NCBI RefSeq assembly: GCF_050971785.1
Contig: NZ_JBPCCU010000013.1
Location: 186,001 to 250,000 of the forward strand
DNA from: Actinomadura_E scrupuli
GTDB lineage: Bacteria > Actinomycetota > Actinomycetes > Streptosporangiales > Streptosporangiaceae
Reading direction: 5' to 3'
DNA length: 64,000 nucleotides
The notes under the pieces are model-generated. The model saw only the letters and a list, made by a program, of their open reading frames with translations, was not told the origin of the DNA and did no database searches. Positions within the stretch are counted from its first letter, which is position 1. Each line of letters starts with the position of its first letter. Positions 7,208-16,847 of this stretch are shown in pieces. A program made the position numbers and the translations under genes.

Positions 7208-9901
7208 TCAGTGGCCGGCCTCGTGCCAGTTGCACCCGGTGCCCATCGACACCTCCAGCGGAACCCGCAGGTCGAAGGCCCCGCTCATCTGCTCGCCGAC
7301 CAGAGCCCGCAGGCTCTCCAGCTCGCCGGTGGCCACCTCGAAGATCAGCTCGTCGTGGACCTGCAGCAGCATCCGGGAGGCGAGCCCCGACTCGCGCAGC
7401 GCGGCGTCCACCCGCAGCATGGCGACCTTGATGATGTCCGCGGCCGACCCCTGGATCGGCGCGTTGAGCGCCATCCGCTTGGCCATCTCGCGGCGCTGCC
7501 GGTTGTCGGAGGTGAGATCGGGGAGGTAGCGCCGGCGGCCCAGCAGGGTCTCGGTGTAGCCGTCCTGGGTCGCCCGCTTCACCACCGCGTCGAGGTAGTC
7601 CTTCACCCCGCCGAACCGCTGGAAGTACTCCTCCATCAGCTCCCGCGCCTCGCTGGGCGCGATGCGCAGCTGCTGGGACAGCCCGAAGTCCGACAGGCCG
7701 TAGGCCAGCCCGTAGTTCATCGCCTTGATCCGGCTGCGCAGCTCACCGTCGACCTGCTCCAGCGGCACGTCGAACACCCGCGCCGCGGTGATCGTGTGGA
7801 AGTCCACGCCCGAGGAGAACGACTCGATCAGTGCGGCGTCCTCGGACAGATGCGCCATGATCCGCAGCTCGATCTGGCTGTAGTCGGCGGTGAGCAGGCA
7901 TTCGAAGGGCGCCCCGACCACGAACGTCTCGCGGATCTGCCGCCCCTCTGCGGTGCGGGTGGGGATGTTCTGCAGGTTGGGGTCGGTCGAGGACAGCCGC
8001 CCGGTGGCCGCCACCATCTGGTTGAACGTGGTGTGGATCCGGCCGGCGTCGTCGGCCATCGGGATCAGCGAGTCCACGATGCTCTTGAGCTTGGCGACCT
8101 CCCGCCAGCGCAGGATGTGCTCCAGCACCGGATGGCCGTTGCCGACCAGCAGGTTGGTCAGCGCCTCGGAGTCGGTGGTGTAGCCGGTCTTGGTCTTCTT
8201 GGTCTTGGGCAGCCCCAGCTCGTCGAAGAGCACCTGCTGGACCTGCTTGGGCGAGCCGAGGTTGAACTCGTGGCCGACCGCGCCGTGCGCCAGCTCCTCG
8301 ACCGCCTTGACCTGCCCGCCGAGGGTCGACGACAGCGAGGCCAGATGGTCTCCGTCGACCGCGATGCCCAGCCGCTCCATGCCGGCGAGCACCCGGACCA
8401 GCGGCAGCTCCACGTCGACCAGCAGGCGGGTCGCCCCGCGGCGCTCCAGGTCGCGGTCGAGCGCGTCCGCCAGCTCGACCACGGCGCGGGCCCGCACGAC
8501 CAGGTCGTACGTCGCCGCCTCCTCGTCGGTGCCGTCGAGGGTGAGCTGGCCGGTCTCCTCGGTCTCCTGGCGCAGCTCCCGGTGGAGGTAGCGCAGCGCC
8601 AGGTCGCCGAGGTCGAAGCTGCGCTGGCCGGGCAGCGCGAGGTAGGCGGCCAGCGCGGTGTCGCTCGTCAGCCCGTCGAGCGTGAGCCCCCGGGCGGCGA
8701 ACGCCAGCATCGGCCCCTTGGCGTCGTGCACGGCCTTCGGCCGCCGCGGGTCGGACAGCCAGGCGGCCAGGGCCCGCTCGTCCTCCTCGATCAGCTCCGC
8801 CGGGTCGAGGTAGGCGCCGGAGCCGTCCAGGCCGGCCAGCCCGATGCCGGTGAGCTCGCCGGTGCCGCGGCCCCAGCGGCCGCTGACCGCGATGCCGGTG
8901 CGGCCCGGCCCCCCGGCGTGCTCGGCCAGCCACTGGGCCACCTCCCCCGGGCCGGGGCGCACGACCTCGACCTCGAAGCCCTCGTCGGCCTCGGGCTCGA
9001 CCGCCGACAGCGTGGCGTACAGCCGCTCCCGGAGCACCCGGAACTGCAGCGTGTCGAACAGCGTGTGGATCTCGTCCCGGTCCCACTGGCCGATGGTCAG
9101 CTCGGCCGGCCGCACCTTCATCGGCACGTCGCAGATCAGCTTGTTGATCTGATGGTTGCGCAGCACCTCGGCGAGGTGCGCGCGGACGCTGTCGCCGGCC
9201 TTGCCCTTGATCTCGTCGATGTGCGCCACGAGGCCGTCCAGGTCGCCGAACTGGGTGAGCCACTTGGCCGCGGTCTTGGGGCCCACCCCGGGCACCCCGG
9301 GCAGGTTGTCGCTGGACTCGCCGACCAGCGCGGCCAGCTCGCGGTAGCGCTCGGGCGGCACACCGTATCTCTCGGTCACCGCCGCCGGGGTCATCCGGGC
9401 CAGGTCGGAGACGCCCTTGCGCGGGTAGAGCACGGTCACCCGGTCGCCGACGAGCTGGAAAGCGTCCCGGTCGCCGGTGACGATGAGCGCGTCCATGCCG
9501 TCCTCGACGGCCTGGGTCGCGAGCGTGGCGATCAGGTCGTCGGCCTCGAACCCCGCCACCGACACGAACGGGACGCGCAGCGCCTCCAGCAGCTCGAAGA
9601 TCAGGCTGATCTGGCTGCGGAAGTCGTCGGGGGTCTCCCGCCTGCCCGCCTTGTACTCGACGTACTCCTCGTGCCGGAACGTGGGCTCGGACCGGTCGAA
9701 GCAGACCACCACGTGGGTCGGCTTCTCGTCGCGCAGCACGTTGATGAGCATCGAAGTGAAGCCGTACACCGCGTTGGTCGGCTGCCCGGTCGTCGTGGAG
9801 AAGTTCTCCAGCGGCAGCGCAAAGAACGCCCGATATGCCAGGGAGTGCCCGTCCAGCAGGAGCAACCGGTCGTTGTCAGGGGTCGGTTCAGTCGTGGCCA
9901 C
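7208..9901 (-). CDS. polA: DNA polymerase I
   Basis: Gap-filling and Okazaki-fragment-processing polymerase, 897 residues, full length. Residues 1 to about 300 are the 5'-nuclease: LLLDGHSLAYRAFFALP, GFEADDLIATLA and the H3TH stretch LPGVPGVGPKTAAKWL. The middle 3'-5' exonuclease domain has lost its DxE motif (GIAVSGRWGRGTG stands where FDTET would be), so proofreading is predicted absent, as in mycobacterial Pol I. The polymerase domain has motif A DYSQIELRIMAHL, the O-helix RIKAMNYGLAYG and motif C LLQVHDELIFEV. A tyrosine occupies the position of E. coli Phe762. Confidence 0.97.
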   Translation of the reverse strand: MATTEPTPDNDRLLLLDGHSLAYRAFFALPLENFSTTTGQPTNAVYGFTSMLINVLRDEKPTHVVVCFDRSEPTFRHEEYVEYKAGRRETPDDFRSQISLIFELLEALRVPFVSVAGFEADDLIATLATQAVEDGMDALIVTGDRDAFQLVGDRVTVLYPRKGVSDLARMTPAAVTERYGVPPERYRELAALVGESSDNLPGVPGVGPKTAAKWLTQFGDLDGLVAHIDEIKGKAGDSVRAHLAEVLRNHQINKLICDVPMKVRPAELTIGQWDRDEIHTLFDTLQFRVLRERLYATLSAVEPEADEGFEVEVVRPGPGEVAQWLAEHAGGPGRTGIAVSGRWGRGTGELTGIGLAGLDGSGAYLDPAELIEEDERALAAWLSDPRRPKAVHDAKGPMLAFAARGLTLDGLTSDTALAAYLALPGQRSFDLGDLALRYLHRELRQETEETGQLTLDGTDEEAATYDLVVRARAVVELADALDRDLERRGATRLLVDVELPLVRVLAGMERLGIAVDGDHLASLSSTLGGQVKAVEELAHGAVGHEFNLGSPKQVQQVLFDELGLPKTKKTKTGYTTDSEALTNLLVGNGHPVLEHILRWREVAKLKSIVDSLIPMADDAGRIHTTFNQMVAATGRLSSTDPNLQNIPTRTAEGRQIRETFVVGAPFECLLTADYSQIELRIMAHLSEDAALIESFSSGVDFHTITAARVFDVPLEQVDGELRSRIKAMNYGLAYGLSDFGLSQQLRIAPSEARELMEEYFQRFGGVKDYLDAVVKRATQDGYTETLLGRRRYLPDLTSDNRQRREMAKRMALNAPIQGSAADIIKVAMLRVDAALRESGLASRMLLQVHDELIFEVATGELESLRALVGEQMSGAFDLRVPLEVSMGTGCNWHEAGH

Positions 9902-10048
9902 GCTGTGAGCCTAGCCGCCGGGCCGGACAGTTTCGGGCACCCGGCCGAGGTTTCGCGCGCCCCCGTACGGCCTGCTCGGCGGCGTGGCGGGACGCCCTCG
10001 GCGGGCGGCCCTGGTCCGGGGCCGCCCGCAGCCGGAGCCGGGCATTCT

Positions 10049-10078
10049 TTGCGCCCGCGGGCCGCCGCTCGCTACGGT
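10049..10078 (+). promoter_or_regulatory. Putative promoter for the 10.1-kb RNA candidate
   Basis: TTGCGC at 10049-10054 and TACGGT at 10073-10078 are separated by 18 bp, fitting a sigma-A/HrdB-type promoter. Predicted transcription start is about 10085, four bases before the first base of a long perfect stem. It points away from polA, towards the lipoprotein gene. Confidence 0.5.
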
Positions 10079-10084
10079 GGGAAT

Positions 10085-10165
10085 CTCAGGGCCCGGGACC
10101 GCCGAGTAGATAAGGTACGCAGCCGGAAAGCGCGTCCGGCCCCAAAGGCGGTCCCGGGCCCCTCA
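10085..10165 (+). ncRNA. Candidate structured non-coding RNA or structured leader
   Basis: Bases 10089-10103 (GGGCCCGGGACCGCC) and 10147-10161 are perfectly complementary over 15 bp, closing a 43-nt loop. Inside it a second hairpin pairs GCCGGA (10122-10127) with TCCGGC (10135-10140). A promoter-like sequence sits just upstream (10049-10078). The 412-bp polA-lipoprotein gap has no open frame that looks coding. I recognise no known family; it is not tRNA, 6S, SRP or tmRNA-like. It may be a free small RNA, or the leader of the lipoprotein gene 150 nt downstream. Structure is read directly from sequence; expression is inference. Confidence 0.45.
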
Positions 10166-10313
10166 CCCCCGCCGTCGCGCCTGGCCGGGGCGTCCCGGCG
10201 GCGCGTCCCGGACACGGGTCCGGAAACCGGCAATGCCGGGTCACTGGTTACAGTTGGGTTGCGAGAGCCGCCGGGGCATTCTCAGCCGCGAGGGCACGAC
10301 CTACTGTCACGTC

Positions 10314-10850
10314 ATGCGGACGATCTTGTTGGCCACCGTGGCGGCACTCGTGTGCGGAGCGCTCGGGGCCTGTTCGGGCGGCGACGAGGCCGGGCGGCCG
10401 CAGACGTACGCGCTGCCGACGCAGACGGCGCGGCCCGACGAGAAGGCGCTGCGCCTGCGGCCGGTCAGCGACGGCGACACCTCGTTCACCCTGCTGGGGC
10501 TGACCACCGGCATGCCCGAACTGGTGGGCAGTCACGCCGACGTCCGGCCGAAGGGCCGGTTCACGCGCGTCCGGCTGCTGGTCGTCAACGACGGCCGGAC
10601 GACCGCGCTGCTGGACAACACCCGCCAGCGGCTCCTGAGCGCGGACGGGCACTCCTATCCCCCGGACCAGAACGCCATGCAGGTCAAGCGGCAGCCCGAG
10701 CACATCGACCTCGGCGCGGCCGTGCGCCTGGAGTTCGACCTCTGGTTCGACGTCCCGGCCGGCACGAAGATCTCCGGCTTCCTGCTGTTCGGCGGCCCGA
10801 CCCTCACCGACCTGCTCGACAAGCAGGGCACCGAGCTCAAGCTGGGCTGA
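10314..10850 (+). CDS. DUF4352-like lipoprotein
   Basis: 178 residues starting MRTILLATVAALVCGALGAC, a lipoprotein signal with lipobox LGAC (Cys20). After a short flexible linker comes a beta-rich domain with phrases RVRLLVVNDGRTTALLDN, SADGHSYPPD and LEFDLWFDVPAGTKISGFLL. These are typical of the immunoglobulin-like DUF4352 fold of secreted actinobacterial lipoproteins. Function is unknown; the domain is usually cell-surface. The frame continues 27 codons upstream, but the ATG at 10314 begins the signal peptide. Its transcript may begin at 10085 and carry the structured RNA as a leader. It ends facing livF with a strong shared terminator. Confidence 0.8.
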   Translation: MRTILLATVAALVCGALGACSGGDEAGRPQTYALPTQTARPDEKALRLRPVSDGDTSFTLLGLTTGMPELVGSHADVRPKGRFTRVRLLVVNDGRTTALLDNTRQRLLSADGHSYPPDQNAMQVKRQPEHIDLGAAVRLEFDLWFDVPAGTKISGFLLFGGPTLTDLLDKQGTELKLG

Positions 10851-10913
10851 CGGCCGCTCCCGGGCCCGGCGCGCCCGGTCCGGCCGGCCCCGCGCCCGGT
10901 TCCGGCCCTGCAC

Positions 10914-10962
10914 GCCCGACGCCGCCGGCGTACGCCCTGGGCGCGCGCCGGCGGCGTCGGGC
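10914..10962. terminator. Bidirectional terminator between the lipoprotein gene and livF
   Basis: Perfect 17-bp inverted repeat: 10914-10930 (GCCCGACGCCGCCGGCG) pairs with 10946-10962 across a 15-nt loop. It lies between convergent genes and could stop both transcripts. A 15-bp direct duplication (CGCTCGTCAGTCCTG at 10963-10977 and 10978-10992) lies between it and the livF stop. Confidence 0.75.
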
Positions 10963-10983
10963 CGCTCGTCAGTCCTGCGCTCG

Positions 10984-11767
<784 letters not shown>

Positions 11768-11778
<11 letters not shown>

Positions 11779-12556
11779 CGGCCGGTGCCCCCAGATACGC
11801 CTCGATGACCTTCGGGTTGCTCTGGACCTCGCGTGGCAGGCCTTCCGCGATCTTCTCGCCGAAGTCCAGCACGGCGATCCGGTCGCTGATGTCCATGACC
11901 AGTCCCATGTCGTGTTCGATGAGCAGCACCGTGCGGCCCGAGTCCCGGATCTTGCGGATGAGCTCCTGGAGACCGATCTTCTCCGCCGGGTTCATGCCCG
12001 CCGCGGGCTCGTCGAGCAGCAGCAGCTTCGGCTCGGTGGCCAGCGCCCGAGCGATCTCCAGCCGCCGCTGGTCACCGTAGGGGAGGTTCTTGGCGGTCTC
12101 CTCCGACCGGTCGACGATCCCGACGAAGTCCAGCAGCTCCAGGGCCCGCTCACGGCCGCGCCGCTCTTCCCTGCGATGCCACGGCAGGCCCAGGATGGCG
12201 CCGATCGCGCCGGTCTTGTGGTGGGCGTCCGCACCCACCATGACGTTCTCCAGCGCCGACATGTTGTGGAACAACCGGATGTTCTGGAAGGTACGGGCGA
12301 CGCCTCGCTTGGTCACCTTGTAGCGCTTCATCCCGCTGATCTGGTCTCCGTCGAAGTGGACGGAGCCCTCGGTCGGCCGGTAGACGCCGGTGGTCACGTT
12401 GAACACCGTCGTCTTCCCCGCCCCGTTGGGGCCGATCAGCGCGAAGATCTCGCCCTTCCTGATGGTGAGGTCCACGCCGTGCAGGGCGGTGACGCCGCCG
12501 AAACGCATCACCACCTGGCGCAGCTCGAGCATCGCCGTGGTGTCCTGCTCGGTCAC
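11768..12556 (-). CDS. livG: Branched-chain amino-acid ABC transporter, ATP-binding protein LivG
   Basis: 262 residues from a GTG at 12556 whose GTGA overlaps the livM stop by 4 nt, deciding the start within a much longer open frame. Walker A GPNGAGKTT, the LivG-specific insertion after QNIRLFHNMSALENV, signature-region LPYGDQRRLEIARAL, Walker B LLLDEPAAGMNP and H-loop LIEHDMGLVM are intact. Partner ATPase of LivF; the two sit under the LivH/LivM membrane pair. The signature begins PYGDQ rather than LSGGQ, which is normal for LivG. Confidence 0.95.
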
Positions 12557-13671
12557 GATGCCGCCTCCGCCGATCCGTGCGTCGCGGGCCCGGCGACCTC
12601 GCCGCCCAGCGAGCCCATGCCTCCGGTGCCCTCGGCGAGCTCCGCCTTGCGTCTTCGCGACGGCAGGAGCCCCTCCGGCCGGAAGATCATCATGATGACC
12701 AGGACCGCACCGAAGATCATGATGCGGTACTCCTGGAGGAAACGCAGCCGCTCCGGCAGCCAGGCCACGATGAACGAGCCGAGGATGACACCGGGGATGT
12801 TGCCCGAGCCGCCGAAGACCACGCACACCAGGATGGTCGCGGAGAGGATGAACGGGAAGTTCTGCGGCTGGATGTAGGCGCTGGGCCCTTGGCCGCCGAT
12901 CGTGCCGGCCCCGCCGAGGCCGCCCACCATCGCGCCGACGAAGAACGCCAGCAGCTTGAACTTGAAGGTCGGCACGCCCATGAGCTCGGCCGCGTCCTCG
13001 TCCTCGCGGATCGCCGACCAGGCGCGTCCCACCCGGCTGTGCTCCAGCCGCTTGGTCACGATGATCACCAGGATGATGAACAGGACCATCACGTAGTAGT
13101 ACGGCAGGGCGTCGAGACCGAAGGTCAGGCCCAGGAAGTCCGGCGGCTGGGGGATCTGGTCGATGCCCTGCGCCCCGCCGATCTTGTCGGTGTTCAGGGC
13201 GACGATCCGGACGATCTCCCCGAAGCCGAGCGTGACGATCGCCAGGTAGTCGCCGCGCAGCCGCAGCGTGGGAGCGCCCAGCACGATGCCGGCGAAGGCC
13301 GACAGCAGGACGCCTATCAGCACCGCGGGCCAGAAGTTCCAGTGATCGATGCGTCCCAGGTAGGCGACGCTGTAGGCACCGATGGCGAAGAACGCCACGT
13401 AGCCCAGGTCCAGCAGGCCCGCCATGCCGACCACGATGTTGAGGCCGAGCGCCAGCAGGATGTAGCCGCCGATCGGGTAGAACAGGATGCTCGCCCAGTC
13501 GACGTCGGGGGACATGAACTGGGCGACGCCGTCCATCGGGAGGACGAAGACGGCGAACAGGACCAGCACCACGTAGACGGGCCAGCGGATGTACCACTCC
13601 GCGTCGGCCCAGCGGTCACGGACGACGTTGACGGAGGCGGAGGGCCTGTCGATTGCTGTTTTGAGGTTCAT
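12553..13671 (-). CDS. livM: Branched-chain amino-acid ABC transporter, permease LivM
   Basis: About 372 residues. ATG at 13671 overlaps the livH stop (ATGA); the longer frame to 13764 is a shadow of livH. After a 30-residue cytosolic start there are about 9-10 membrane helices. Characteristic LivM stretches are ALGLNIVVGMAGLLDLGYVAF, RLRGDYLAIVTLGFGEIVRI and the ATPase-contact loop GRAWSAIREDEDAAELMGV. The end MIFRPEGLLPSRRRKAEL is typical; the last about 25 residues are flexible. Partners LivH in the transmembrane channel. Confidence 0.95.
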   Translation of the reverse strand: MNLKTAIDRPSASVNVVRDRWADAEWYIRWPVYVVLVLFAVFVLPMDGVAQFMSPDVDWASILFYPIGGYILLALGLNIVVGMAGLLDLGYVAFFAIGAYSVAYLGRIDHWNFWPAVLIGVLLSAFAGIVLGAPTLRLRGDYLAIVTLGFGEIVRIVALNTDKIGGAQGIDQIPQPPDFLGLTFGLDALPYYYVMVLFIILVIIVTKRLEHSRVGRAWSAIREDEDAAELMGVPTFKFKLLAFFVGAMVGGLGGAGTIGGQGPSAYIQPQNFPFILSATILVCVVFGGSGNIPGVILGSFIVAWLPERLRFLQEYRIMIFGAVLVIMMIFRPEGLLPSRRRKAELAEGTGGMGSLGGEVAGPATHGSAEAAS

Positions 13672-14630
13672 GCGCGCGCCTGCTGGATGGACTCGCCGAG
13701 AAGGCCGGTCGGACGGAACATCAAGACGATCACGAGGATGAGGAAGGCGATGACGTCCTTCCACTCCGATCCCCAGAAGATGGCCCCCCAGTTCTCGATG
13801 AGACCGAGCAGCACCCCGCCGATGAGCGCACCGCGCAGGTTGCCGATCCCGCCGAGCACGGCGGCCGTGAAGGCCTTGATGCCCAGGATGAAACCGATGT
13901 TGTACTGGGTGTTCTCGATCTCCATGGTGAACAGGACCGCGGCCACGCCCGCCATCGCCCCGCCGAGCAGGAAGGTCGTCCGCACGATGGTGTCGATGTT
14001 GACGCCCATGAGCACCGCGGTCTCGGGGTCCTGGGCGGTGGCCCGGATGCCCCGGCCGATCTTGGTGCGGGTGACCATCTGATCGAGCGCGACCATCATG
14101 ATGACGGCCGCGATGATGATGATGATCTGGTCGGTGCGCACCTCGGCGTTGCCGATGTGGAACACCACGTCACGGTCGACGATGCGGGGCACCGAGTTCT
14201 GGTTGCGTCCCTGCAGCCCGAAGACGTGGGGGATGATCCCTGTGGCGAAGGCCTCGGAGAGGAAGAACGAGGCTCCGATCGCCGAGATCAGCGCCGCCAG
14301 CCGGGAGGCACCGCGGCGCCGGAGCGGGCGGTAGGCCACCAGTTCCAGCAGCACGGCCGCGCCGCCGGACGCCGCCATCGCGGCGACCAGCAACAGGACC
14401 AGCACACCGACGAGGGCGATGCCGGTGAAGGGGTGCTCGACCCCGATCATCATCAGCACGCCCAGCGAGGCGTACGTTCCGATCATGAAGATCTCGGAGT
14501 GGGCGAAGTTGATGAGGCGCAGTACGCCGTACACCATCGTGTACCCGAGGGCGACCAGTGCGTAGATGGCCCCGTAACTGAGGCCGCCCACGGTCGAGGG
14601 CAGGAATTGATGAATGAAGTCGTTGAACAT
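13668..14630 (-). CDS. livH: Branched-chain amino-acid ABC transporter, permease LivH
   Basis: 320 residues from the ATG at 14630, which has GAAGG 5 nt upstream; the frame could begin at a TTG four codons earlier with no ribosome-binding site. Eight or so membrane helices with LivH hallmarks: GGLSYGAIYALVALGYTMVYG, LINFAHSEIFMIGTY, the coupling loop GRGIRATAQDPETAVLMGV and a terminal MFRPTGLLGE. Forms the LIV permease with LivM. A 14-bp hairpin separates it from livK. Confidence 0.95.
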   Translation of the reverse strand: MFNDFIHQFLPSTVGGLSYGAIYALVALGYTMVYGVLRLINFAHSEIFMIGTYASLGVLMMIGVEHPFTGIALVGVLVLLLVAAMAASGGAAVLLELVAYRPLRRRGASRLAALISAIGASFFLSEAFATGIIPHVFGLQGRNQNSVPRIVDRDVVFHIGNAEVRTDQIIIIIAAVIMMVALDQMVTRTKIGRGIRATAQDPETAVLMGVNIDTIVRTTFLLGGAMAGVAAVLFTMEIENTQYNIGFILGIKAFTAAVLGGIGNLRGALIGGVLLGLIENWGAIFWGSEWKDVIAFLILVIVLMFRPTGLLGESIQQARA

Positions 14631-14672
14631 GATCGCCTTCAAGAACAGGGCGGGGTGGCCGCCGGTGTAGCA

Positions 14673-14703
14673 GGAGCGGGAGTGCTACTAGCACTCCCGC
14701 TCC
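14673..14703 (-). terminator. livK-livH intergenic hairpin (attenuator-like)
   Basis: A perfect 14-bp stem, 14673-14686 with 14690-14703, closed by a 3-nt loop (ACT), sits between the livK stop (14738) and the livH ribosome-binding site. No T-tract follows on the minus strand. Such stems after binding-protein genes act as partial terminators or 3'-end protectors that raise binding-protein dose over permease; that role here is inference. Confidence 0.7.
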
Positions 14704-14737
14704 CGCTCTGTCACCGTGGAGACTCGTTGATCTCGGC

Positions 14738-15895
14738 TCAGCCCAGCTTCGCCTGGTCGGAGGTGCCGAGCCAGCCCAGCGCCCCCTGCTTCACCTCGTA
14801 GATGTGGATGGTCGTGGCGCCCAGTTCACCGTTGGGGCCCCACTTGATCTGCTTCGAGACACCCTTGACGTCGTAGGTCTTGAGGAACTCGTTGATCTTC
14901 TCGCCGGTGGTGTTGCCCGCCTTGATCGCCGCGATGAGGGCGGTGGCGGCGTCGTAGCCCTCGGTCGCGTAGATCACCGGGTCCTTGCCGGACATCGCCT
15001 TGTAGTCGCTGACGAACTTGACCAGCGTCGGGTCCGTCTGCTGCCCGAAGGGGATGAAGCACGGGCAGCCGAGGATGGCGCCCTCGGCCTGCGGCGCGCC
15101 GGCGCCCTGGATCAGCTGCGCGTCGAGCGAGCCGTCACCGGAGGCCCACAGCGACTTGACGCCCTGGTCACGGAGCTGCTTGAGCAGCTTGCCGCCCTCG
15201 GAGTAGTAGCCGCCGTAGAAGATGACGTCCGGAGCGAACGCCTTGACCTTCGTCACGGTCGAGGAGTAGTCGGAGGCGGCCTCGTCGATCTCGTCGCGCT
15301 GGACGTTGATGCCCTTGGCCTTGAAGGTGGCCAGCGCGGAGTCACCGATGCCGACGCTGTAGGCCTTCTTGCCGTTGATGACGTACGCCTTCTTCGGCGC
15401 CTTCGCCTTGATCATGAAGTCGACGATGCCGGCGCCCTGGGCGGCGTCCGTGGCGACCATGCGGTGCCAGTACTTCCAGCCGTTGGTGGACAGGGCCGGG
15501 TTGGTGGCCGAGGGGGTCAGGTTCGGGATCTTGCCCTTCTCGAGGATCCCGTCCGCCGCCTTGGACTCGCCGGAGAAGGCCGGGCCGATCATCGCGACGA
15601 TCTTGTCCGTCTTGATCGCCTTGGGCGCGAGGGCCGCCGCCTGGTTCTCCTTGCCCTGGGTGTCGTAGGGCACGAGCTTGATCTTCTTCTTCGGGTTCGT
15701 CTTGTTGTACTGGTCGATCGCGAGCTGTGCGCCGGTCTTCGGCGGAATGACGATCGCGGAATCCGGACCGCTCAGGTCGCCCATGAAGCCGATGTTGAGC
15801 GTGTCGCCGCCCGACGAAGAACCACCGCAGCCACTCAGCGCGAGCGCTGCACTCAGCGCGACAGCGCCGGTGATCTTGAACATGTTGCGCCGCAA
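14738..15895 (-). CDS. livK: Branched-chain amino-acid ABC transporter, substrate-binding lipoprotein
   Basis: About 385 residues. A lipoprotein signal (FKITGAVALSAALALSGC, lipobox LSGC) precedes a type-I periplasmic-binding fold: LNIGFMGDLSGPDS, IGPAFSGESKAAD, the hinge region and YATEGYDAATALIAAIK. It captures leucine/isoleucine/valine or related amino acids outside the membrane and hands them to LivHM. Start chosen as TTG at 15895 because GAAAGG lies 9 nt upstream; the in-frame TTG at 15904 sits almost on top of that site, and the ATG at 15883 has none. First gene of the operon. Confidence 0.93.
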   Translation of the reverse strand: MRRNMFKITGAVALSAALALSGCGGSSSGGDTLNIGFMGDLSGPDSAIVIPPKTGAQLAIDQYNKTNPKKKIKLVPYDTQGKENQAAALAPKAIKTDKIVAMIGPAFSGESKAADGILEKGKIPNLTPSATNPALSTNGWKYWHRMVATDAAQGAGIVDFMIKAKAPKKAYVINGKKAYSVGIGDSALATFKAKGINVQRDEIDEAASDYSSTVTKVKAFAPDVIFYGGYYSEGGKLLKQLRDQGVKSLWASGDGSLDAQLIQGAGAPQAEGAILGCPCFIPFGQQTDPTLVKFVSDYKAMSGKDPVIYATEGYDAATALIAAIKAGNTTGEKINEFLKTYDVKGVSKQIKWGPNGELGATTIHIYEVKQGALGWLGTSDQAKLG

Positions 15896-16074
15896 GGCCG
15901 CCAACCTTTCAGTCCGGATCCGGATGGGATCGGGTACGGGTGTGGCCCCAGGGTGATCGCCTCGTGGAGAACTGTCACCTGGGGACGAAGTCCGTAGTAC
16001 ACCCAGAAGCAGGGGGAGATCAGCAGGGCAAGGCGGAAGGGTTACTGCTTCGTTACTTGCCCGTGCCTAAATAG

Positions 16075-16088
16075 GTCAAGAACTTGAC
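16075..16088. promoter_or_regulatory. Perfect palindrome upstream of livK (operator candidate)
   Basis: GTCAAGAACTTGAC is a 14-bp perfect inverted repeat inside the only AT-rich patch of the neighbourhood (about 16040-16140), about 180 bp upstream of livK. Close by is a short direct repeat GTTACTGCTTC / GTTACTTGC (about 16041-16060). No matching known actinobacterial operator comes to mind. I could not settle a -35/-10 pair. Confidence 0.35.
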
Positions 16089-16142
16089 GATTAGCAAGGA
16101 CGTTACAAAAAGGTGTTTCGGTATGACCGGAATATGGGTAGG

Positions 16143-16751
16143 CTAGTCCGTTTTTTCCGTATCGTCCACTAGTCCACCTGCCAGTACGGCTTCGGCCACC
16201 TTGCGCATGGTCAGCCGACGGTCCATCGAGGTCTTCTGGATCCACCTGAACGCCTCGGGCTCGGTCCACCCGTGCGCGGCCTGCAGCGCCCCCTTGGCCC
16301 GATCGACGATCTTGCGCGTGTCCAGCCGCTCCTGGAGCGTGCCCACTTCGGCCTCGAGGGCCTTCATCTCCTCGTACCGGCTGGCCGCCATCTCGATCGA
16401 CGGCACCAGATCGGCCTTCGTGAACGGTTTCACGAGGTAGGCCATGGCGCCGGCGGCGCTGGCCCGGGCGACGAGTTCCCGCTGCGAGAAGGCGGTCAGG
16501 ATGATCACAGGCGCGATCCGGTCCGCCGTGATCCGCTCGGCCGCGGAGATGCCGTCCAGAATGGGCATCTTCACGTCGAGGATCACCAGGTCCGGGCGCA
16601 GCTCGGTGGCCAGCTTGACGGCGGCCTCGCCGTCGCCCGCCTCGCCGACGACCTGGTAGCCCTCCTCCTCGAGCATCTCCTTGAGGTCCAGGCGGATCAG
16701 GGCTTCATCTTCAGCGATCACAACTCGTCTGGGGCTCTCAGTCACGCGCAC
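16143..16751 (-). CDS. pdtaR: ANTAR-domain response regulator (PdtaR-like)
   Basis: About 202 residues from the GTG at 16751; the open frame to 16883 crosses the tRNA gene and is not credible. The receiver domain is intact: acidic pocket VVIAEDEALIRLD, phospho-acceptor LVILDVKMPILDG, switch Thr in VIILTAFSQ and Lys in YLVKPF. Residues from about 140 form the ANTAR RNA-binding domain (AEVGTLQERLDTRKIVDRAK, HGWTEPEAFRWIQKTSMDRR). Such regulators bind dual-hairpin RNA and prevent termination; the kinase partner (PdtaS type) is not in this window. It is upstream of the liv operon with a 247-bp gap and divergent from the tRNA. Confidence 0.9.
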   Translation of the reverse strand: MRVTESPRRVVIAEDEALIRLDLKEMLEEEGYQVVGEAGDGEAAVKLATELRPDLVILDVKMPILDGISAAERITADRIAPVIILTAFSQRELVARASAAGAMAYLVKPFTKADLVPSIEMAASRYEEMKALEAEVGTLQERLDTRKIVDRAKGALQAAHGWTEPEAFRWIQKTSMDRRLTMRKVAEAVLAGGLVDDTEKTD

Positions 16752-16847
16752 GAGACTACCCGGAGCCGGTACGCTGGTTGTCGCCCAGGGCGGTGGCAAC
16801 CCGTGGCCGCCGCATGCGGGCACGGTGCCGCGCATCGCCCCCTCGAG

